Assembly (NCBI GenBank): GCA_905178155.1
Contig: CAJINV010000005.1
Location: forward strand, 2,792,054 to 2,856,053
Length of the DNA: 64,000 nucleotides
Reading direction: 5' to 3'
Origin: Amoebophrya sp. A120
Lineage: Eukaryota > Sar > Dinophyceae > Syndiniales > Amoebophryaceae
Below, one piece after another: positions 21,969 through 30,900 of the stretch. The translations under genes were made by a program, and so were the position numbers. Position 1 is the stretch's first letter; each line of letters opens with the position of its first letter. Under the pieces are notes generated by a model that searched no databases, was not told the DNA's origin, and worked only from the letters and a program-made list of their open reading frames with translations.

Positions 21969-24900
21969 ATGAAAGTCCACACGGCCGCTTCAAGTTTTTT
22001 GCAGCTTTTGCTCTCCGTTTCTTTCACAATGAAGCTGCTTTTCGTCACGATGTTTTGCGTTTCCGTTTCGCCAGACTTCAATACTCACGTGGACTCCACG
22101 ACAAGGTCAGGTTCCCTGGTGTTTGTTTCCGGCGCATTTCTGCAGCAACCACCCTCACCCAAGCTAGCCAACACACCCAATCCCTGGGCGCTGATGCCAT
22201 CGGCAGGAGTGGCGCAGCACCATCACGGTAACCCAGCCTCATCGTCTGGCGCTCCTGCCCAGAATGAAAGAAACCCGCAGCACCACCTGAAACACGCCCA
22301 TCCCCAATCGACCAGCAGCGGGCACCAAGCTAAGTCCACGACCTCCTCTTCTCGCTCTTTACGAGGACATCAGCATCACCATTCCCACAAAAAGCAGGAG
22401 TCCAAGCGCGGTTTGACCGGTTGGCAGTTGAAATTTTGGAACTACAGTATGAACTGCAATAAATATGTCTGGGTCTGGAAGAATGCAAGGTTTGTCATGC
22501 ACATTTTGCATGACTCCTGATGTCTGTGATGCTTGCCCTAGCATCACAGATTTTGTGAGGGCTTCCTGATGCCTATATCGCATGAGAAATGCCCTCTCGC
22601 CCTGGCAAAAACTGAACCTCTTTTGCTGTTCATGCAATGCAGATTTTGGTAGAATTCAGACGCAGCATCACAAGTTTGAATCCTTCCAGGAGACCCAGAC
22701 ATATTTGCAATGCATATACAGGAATGGAGAGCAAAAAGTTCACACGGACGAGGTCCAGGATGCTGGACAGTTGTATCCTGTGCAAAAGTATCGTACTCGT
22801 ATTGCAGTCATGCATTACAAATCTTGTTCTTAAGCTAAATCCGCATGACAAATTCCATTTCACATGCTAAGGAAATTTGTAATGCGATTTATACTAGTAC
22901 GATACTTTTGCAGTTCATAAGTTGGAGTTGGAGACGATTCTCCAGTTTTTGGACAAGGGTGCGGAAGAGAAGGTGAAGAACTTTGCGCAGATGCGGGACC
23001 AGTTTCTGCGCATCACCCGGCACAGTCTCGTCCCGCTGGAGGACGATTATGTCTTGGGGAAGACGATAGAAACCGGGATGAACGGGGCCGTGCTGAAAGT
23101 GAAGCGAAAGCCGAAACCACCACTAGTACCCTGGCAGGAGGAGGAAAACAGAAGGGTCAAAGAGATCGATTTGATCAACGCGCGGGGGAAGCAGGCGGAG
23201 AAAGCTGGCGAGGATCAACTGCTGTCGTCCTCATCTCCAAGTCAGCTTGTGCAGCGGCGGCCGGCTGGCGCCGGAGCAGGCATTGCGTCTTCTTCTAGAA
23301 GCCCCGGTGGGGGCGTCGGTTTTTACACTAGTAGAGACCAGCAGTCCGCTCATCTAGACTGTTCGAATTACCGCAGCATCTCATGCGTTGCGAAAATATG
23401 CAGCAGGTTCAGTCGCGATGGAGTTCTTGCCGAATCTTCGAGCGAACAAGTTGGTGTTTCGGCGTCGTGCCAGCAACAGCAGCAGGAGCACGGCATTGGT
23501 CATGCGTATGCAACGCAGCAGCATAATAATAATTCCACCGAGGGTTACCGCCCCCTTGCGCAGTCGTCCCAGCAAAACAGCCCCTGCTCAGGACCCGGAA
23601 TTGCACCTAAAGAGGAGATATGGATTGCAAAAATGTCTGGGTCTGGAAGATTGCCAGATTTGTCATGCATGTTGTGCATTGGCCATGATGTCTGTGATGC
23701 ATGCCCTAGCATCACAGATTTTTTGAGGGTTTCGCGATGCCTATTCCGCATGACAAATGCCCTCTCCGCGTAGCAAAAATTGCATTCCCTTTGCTGCTCA
23801 TGCAATACAGATTTTTTTGGAATGCAAATTCAGCATCACAAGTTGCATTCTTCCAGACCCAGACATTTTTACATTTGATAGGAGATGGAGGAGCGGGAGT
23901 TGGAAGACCTTTCAAGCCTCTGCCACAGCCTCCTATGGCGTTCTCAAATGTTACATTCTCAACTGTTGCATGAATTTGTAATGCAAGAATAGCACAGGCC
24001 AGAGGGAAAACCCTGCGCGTCTTGCATTACAGATTTGGTGCGGATTCTAGTGCTATTTAGCCCTCCGAGAATTTGTCATGCGAAGCACCTTCGTCGTTTG
24101 GTGGCTCGTGGTCATTTTGCATGACAAATCATGTAACAGTTCAGAATGTAACGTTTGAGAACCCCATACCTCCAGGACATGTCATTTGTGGATGCTGGCG
24201 GTGCCAAAAACGACCATCAAACTCAAATGGCCAACGCCATCACCAGCGCGTCAAATTATACAAGGAATCAAACTCAAACACCTTGTGGAGGACAGCACGC
24301 GACCCTAGAATCTTCCTGCGCATCAAGCTCCACCTCGCCGTTGGCGCTACTCGGCGCCGGCCTGGGTGCCTCAACATGCAGCAAGATGAATCATTCCCCC
24401 GATAATTCAACCTCGAGTGCGGCCTCTACGATCTTGACCGGAAGCGCTTCGGGTAAAATCCAACATCCTGCTCCCATGCAGCCAAGCAACACAATAAACT
24501 CTGCTCCTCTTGTCGCGCGCCACGTGGGAAAGCATCGGAAGGTTTACGATCGGGAGAAATACCGGTCCGCCCCGGCGGATCCAGGACGAGAGGAGCTAGA
24601 TTTTGCGGAGGACGAGGTAGCGGAGGGCGAAAACGAGAATATAATTTCCTGCAGCGGTTCTCGTGAACAAGCAGCTGCGCTGCAGCAATCATATCCCTCG
24701 CAGCACATCGACATCATTGCGGGGAGTCTCGACGGCAGTGATAGTTTATTGATGGAAGAAGAAACCCAACATTCCTCTTTGTGTACTAGTTCATCTTCAT
24801 CTTCCGGCACAACTACAGGAGCAGCTGGTGGTCCTCCACATTGTGGTACTGTTAACACTCAAAACACTTCGCGTGCGGTTGACAGCACGTCGGAAGAGTC

Positions 24901-27900
24901 CGAGCAGGAATTCGCGATGAAGACTTTGAAATTGAAAATCAGCCGGAAACAGGAGCGAAAGTGGATGATGGAGCGGGACCCCAGGACGAACTGGCCGAAG
25001 CACCTATCCTACCGACAAACGGTGGTCCGAAGCTTTATGGCGTCCGCAAACGTTACATTCTCAACTGTTACAAACATGATTTGTCATGCAAAATGACCAT
25101 GAGCCGCAGGACAATCAAGCTGCTTCGCATGACAAATTATCGAAGGGCTAAACAGCATCTAAATCCGTGCCAGATTTGTGATGCAAGACTTGCAAGCCGT
25201 CCCCTTTCCCTATTGCTGTTTTTGCATGACAGATTCGTGTAACGACTGAAGAATGTAATGGCTGAGAACGCCATAAGCTTGTGGGCGGAGTTGCTGAGTA
25301 ACTTGAAGGTCGCGGTGCACATATGAATTGCAAATATGTCTGGGTCTGGAAGGATGCGAACTTGTCATGCGGATTCTGGAACAAGCAAAAATCTGTATTG
25401 CGTAGTCAGCAAAAGGTACGCGATTTTTGTCTCCAGAAGAGGGCATTTGTCATGCGGAATAGGTATGGAGAAGCCTCCACAGAGTTTGTCATGCTCTGTG
25501 TGCATTTCAGACCTTTTTGTAGATGTAGAAAATGCATGACAAATGTCTGATTTCCTCCAAACCCAGACATTTTTTGATTTGATAGCACATGTCGGAGTGC
25601 GATCGAGAATTCGAAGAGGAGGAAAGATTGCAGAGACAAGCGGAGGCGGTGAAACGAGAACAGCTGTTAGGGGCGTCGACGGGAAGCAGTTCTTCTTGCG
25701 CGTCCGCGTCAGGCGGTGGAGGTGGCGCGGCTTGCGTCAACACTCCTGCTGGTAGCTCTCATCCAAGCAGCTCCGGAGGACAGCTAGGTTTGTTGAGCGG
25801 GACCACCAGCAGCACCGCCCTACTAGGCAGTACAACTTCGAGCACTTCTACTGGAACAGCGGGCGCGTCGACATCCAGTACTTCGTTTCTAAAAATCCCG
25901 AAGGTTGGCTCCGCCGCTTCTCTTTCCACCATGGCGAGCTACTGGAACCACGGGTCCTCGTCGCGCGACCAGCTGAGCGGAGCCGCAGGCGATCTCGAGC
26001 AGGATTTTCCCTCCCCTGCGTCCACCATCGGCGGAACGTCCCCGTTCGGAGGACCACCACCTCCGGGTGGAAGCAGTGGCTATCGAAGATACGGTTCCCC
26101 CGATCGGCACTCCGCGTCACCAACCGGGACGACCGACGAGCAGGCTTTGGACGAGGTGGAGGAGGAAGCCGCTGAAATGGGGGCTGGTGCTAGTACTGCA
26201 GCAGGAGCTGCCCGACGGGCGTTCCAACTAGTACACGCGGCAAGAGGATCGGCGTCGTCTTCTCCGAAAAAGAATTATGCTGCAGGAGGCGTAGGTCTAG
26301 ACAAAGACAAACCTCCGCGACCTCCAACTGCTTCGGGAATGACGCATCTTCAAAGTCACCAGCAACTGTCGTCCTCCCAAGCTGAACTGCAGCAAGCGGC
26401 CACCAAAACAACGACCACCGGCGCAGGTATTGAAATGAGCCCGACCACAGTAACCGACGGGCGAGACGCAGACCCCAGCATTGCTAGCATTATTGCCCAA
26501 CCACCCTCAGCCTTGTTAACACCAGAAGACACAAAGACAAACGCACGAAATAATAAAAGTCTCCGAAATATGAAACGAAGAACCACGCTCCGCGGGCGCA
26601 TTCCGGACCTCGTGGATATCCGCGTGACGAACGACCGCGTGCACTTGATCTTCACGCTGTGCAAAGGTGGCGAGGCCGTGAAGACCCCCATCCCGGAGAT
26701 CGCCAGCGACGTCTGTGCCGCGAAATTTGCGAAACACTTCCTGGAAACGCTGGAGGTGTTGCACGACGAATTGGACATTATGCACCGGGACGTCAAGCCG
26801 GAAAACATCCTTTTCACCGAAAAAGACCGGAAACCCGACACGGCACAGCTGATCGATTTTGGGCTCGCGTGCCCCATCGCGAAGGGGCTGGGCTGCAAGG
26901 GTGCGGCGGGCACGATAGACTACGTCTCGCCGCAGCAGTTGTGGAACATTCCCGGGTTTGCAGAGTTCAGGCGGATTTTGGAAGACAGTACAACTTCTAC
27001 ATGCATTTTTGTTTCAAATTGTATCCTCGTATGTGCAGGTACTAGCATGAGCATGACGAGACTCTGCCTGCCTAGTCCTCCTGTGCTCTGCAACTACGCA
27101 GCTTGTGGCTTTTCTCATTCCATAGTACTACTTAACACATACAACAGAGCCACCAGTTCAATCTCTCGACGACGATCCAGCTTTGCACCCGGACCTCCTT
27201 CCCGAGGACACCACCAACAGCAAAACCACCCAACAAGACGCCACACACCAGCTCGAGGAGCAGCGGCACTGGCACTATAGCGAGAAATATCACGAGAAAA
27301 AAGTGTTAGAGTTAAGTACACATTTGTTGGAGTCTCTGCATCACAAATTTTCTCTGTGTGGCAAAACAGTAAGGAAACGAGGCTCCGAAGCATTTCCTGC
27401 ATGGGAAAGGTTGTCTCTGTTGCCAGTCTTGCATCACAATGTGTAACTGTAGCAATTTTTTCCTGTGATAAGAAAGGGGATCTCTTCGCGCTCGGCGCGG
27501 TTTTGCACCTCCTGCTCGAAGGCCGGTCCGCCTGGGACCGCACCTCCCGAATGCCGGCCCGCGCGGGAAGCACTTACGACCCGGCGGACAGGCTGCGCGA
27601 AAACTGCAAGAAGATTCAAACCTTCAAGGCGGACCGCCGACAGTACCACGAGATGGCCAGTTGCTTCGCGTGGACGAAGCGCTTGAGAAAAGCGCTGTCG
27701 AGCTTCCCGCTGGCGGGGGGGTGTGCGGGCGAGAAAACTGGTGCTGGTGGTGGAGGAGGCGGCGCAGCCGGGCGGGGGCTGCTGTCCGGATTGTCTTCTT
27801 CTTCCGCACGTGGTCCTCGCGGTGGATCATGTGGAATGAACATCATGAATAAACCTGGAAGTAGTAGAACCTCCGTCGATATCAAATGCAAAAATGTCTG

Positions 27901-30900
27901 GGTCTGGAAGATTGCTAGGTTTGTCATGCAGTTCTTCCATGACCCACGCGGTCTGGCATGCACGGCCTAGCATGCCAGGTTCTGTGAGATCTCTATCATG
28001 CCTTTCCTGCATGAGAAACTGCCTCTACTAACTTGTTAAAAAGTGGACCTCTTTTGGTAATCATGCAACACAAATTTTTCCACGATCCAGCTCGCTGCAG
28101 CATGACAAGTTACACTCTTCCAGACCCAGACATTTTTGCATTTGATAGTCGAAGATTGCGGGGAGTCGACGAGCACCTCTGTACAAATCGCGGAAGATGA
28201 AGCAGCGTGCTCTTTATCCAGGAAAAAACACCCCTCCACATCCAATTTGTCATGCATAACATACATAAAGTTCTGTGTTTGTCATGCAAAAAATGGATGT
28301 GGATGGGTTTTTTTTCTGTGGATACTCTTCCCTCCTCTCCTACTCAGCTTCGGCCACGGATGCGGCAAGTCGGGGTGGACAGCGCGCAGCTGGCGACGCA
28401 GCATCAAGAGCGAGAGCAGCAGCTGCTTCCTGTGCCGGAGCAGTGCCCTTGCCTCACCCACCAACCTGCCAGCTGTTTGGAGGTGCTGGGGTAGAAATGC
28501 AGCACGGAAGTACAACCAACGCATCCTCTCCCTGCAACGACTGCCACACTGAGGAAGTGATCGGGAACCTGCACAATACTGAGTATAATCATGCACCCTC
28601 TACGCACGGAACCATGCCAGTCCTGGATGAAAGGGACATTTCGTCCGTTTTCGAGATCACAAAGAAACAGCAGGAAAAGGAAGACGAAAAGCAAGTGATC
28701 GTGGAAGAACTTCTTCTGCATGAGAAGCAGCCCAGCCGGGCCACCGCCGAGAGCGACGGTAGTTTTTTCACACCCTGCACGTCTCCACAACACTTTGCGA
28801 AATTTATCGAGCAAAAATCTGTTATCGTTATCGAATTTGAAATTGCTGGCAAAGGCCAAATTTTTTTAAGTTTAGCTAGAGTGGGGTAGCAATGAAATCC
28901 TTATCCGCCCCCGCGGCGGATAAGCCGGGGGGGGGGCCCCCCCCGCCTTATCCGCCGGCGGGCGGTACCGGTATAGCCGCGACAAAGTGGCCGGGCGCCA
29001 CCATCGCCTGGAGGACCCGGACATGCCGAGAGCATCCGGCGTGTTGTGGGTAGATTTTGAAACACCACAAAGATCCATCGACGGCATGGCGCCGCCGGTC
29101 TTTGTGGTGTTTGTTTCTTTGAAAGTGGCAGGCGCAGCCCCTGAAGACTCCGCACTGCCGGGAGTACTTTGGACTCAAAAAAACTCGCCAACAGATATTT
29201 GCCACGCAAAAGGCGAAAAAGCTTGGGAAATTCGCCACGCAAGCAACGGCCCAACAAATAATAGCAAGCAACGGGCACACAGGGCCAGGGCCAGAACAAA
29301 CCTGCCCCACAGAATTAAACTCCTACCGTGTGCAGCGCGAGGGCCGCCGAGCTTCCTCGCTTATTTCCTTCGGGCTATGTACTTACTCGCCAGGCCATGC
29401 CGCCCTGCTCTTGGGCCGGCGCCCATGCCTGCAGGTAGCGACTTAGGGCCCGAAGCGAGAAGCGCAGCTGGCTAAAGGTTTTATCTTGCGCGCGCCCGCC
29501 TTCGGAGGAAGTGTGTCTGTGCAGACCCAAGCCGGCCGCCCGCTAGTATGGATTCCACCGCCTGCCTTTGCAATGGGCCCACGCACCCAAACAAGCCGCA
29601 ACAGCGCCTAAGGCTGCGCACCCAGAGTCCGCCTCCTTTAAATGTTGGGCGCCATCGGCGGTAAAATTCCCCCCGGTGGCGTGCTTGACTTATATTCCAC
29701 GGCGACAGGGCGAAGGCCTAGGCCGGGCAGCCATTAACTTCCTGGGCCCCGGGCCGGGCCGTGTCTGTTGGTGACATCTTTGCCGCAGCGCGAATAGTTA
29801 GCTTGCTTCCGCCGCGGCCATGTTTAAGGACTTGGGCCGCGTGGGCGGCAGCCTCGCGCGCTCTACTTTTGTTCGCCTGCTTTTTTCCTTGCCGCCGCCA
29901 GCCAATCAATGCGCCCTATCTTTCCGGCGTGGCACAAACGCCCGCCCGAAGTGATATGCGAAACAGGTCTCGGGGCCCAGTGCGTGCGGTTTTCTCGGTT
30001 CCCACTGCAGGCCCTCCCACTTCCCATCTCCCTCGGGCCCCAGTGGGGTTTCCCAACTGCACAGGCCCCGGGGCGGGCCCAGTGCGGCGGGCTGTGGCTC
30101 TGGGCAAGCCGCAGCCCGATTGCTACCCTACCAGCTACCGTCGCCGCGCTGGCTCACACACTCTCGACACCCCGGCCGCCACGCCACGCGGCACGCATTG
30201 CGCCAAGGCGCCGGGGCAGCAGCGCCGGGGCCCTGCGTGGGGCTGCGGGCTTGGTTGCTTGGGATTCCTTGCGTGGCGTGCTTTCGGCGCGAATTGGTAG
30301 CCGCTGGGGCCTGTGGGCAGCTTACAAACCCGGCGAGGTGCTTGCGCCTGCGACCAGACCCCGGCGGGCCTGTACGCGTGAAGCCTGGCGCCCTTGTTTG
30401 CGGGGCACGCTGCCGGGCTCGGTCTGTGTGTCTGCATCTATTGTTTGCAAGCAACGTGATGAAGCCCAGCCGGGCTCCTGTTGACAAACCTCCCAGACAG
30501 GCCCCGACATGCAAGGCCCGGGCTTCTATTGACAACCCCCCCCGCCAGCGAATTAAAATCCAGCGGGCGCATGCTAAACGAAAGCAAGAGGAAAATTGAA
30601 GTATTGGGGACGACAGGAACGCTGCTGCTATGCCGTTTTTCGGACTTTTCTATGCCTTTTGTCAGGGAAATTCAGTAAAAAAGAAAAACGCTTTTTATTT
30701 TCTTTGTGTGAATTCCCAAACCCAAAGCCACGGCTTTCCGCCTCGTTTTGCTCGCATGACAAAAACTGGCATGCCGTGTTTCTTTCCAATCCCGACGGTG
30801 CGACGTTTGGCAGCTTCCTGCGTATTACTTAAACCATAACCATAAGCACCAGCGGCGTGCTGTGTGTCGGCCCGGGGTCCCTCGGGCTCACCCAAAGGGC

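Noticed and set aside
28741-28810. GT-AG intron starting at GTAGTTTTTT (28760) and ending at TTGCAG (32420) as an alternative to homologous splicing of the 3.6-kb element
   Set aside because: It would join out of frame and give an early stop; only splicing at equivalent points of the 42-bp duplication keeps the kinase frame.
28987-30599. Several overlapping ORFs of 130-190 codons on both strands in the nested GC-rich element
   Set aside because: They overlap in all frames, are Ala/Pro/Arg-rich as expected from high GC, and show no domain; treated as compositional artefacts.
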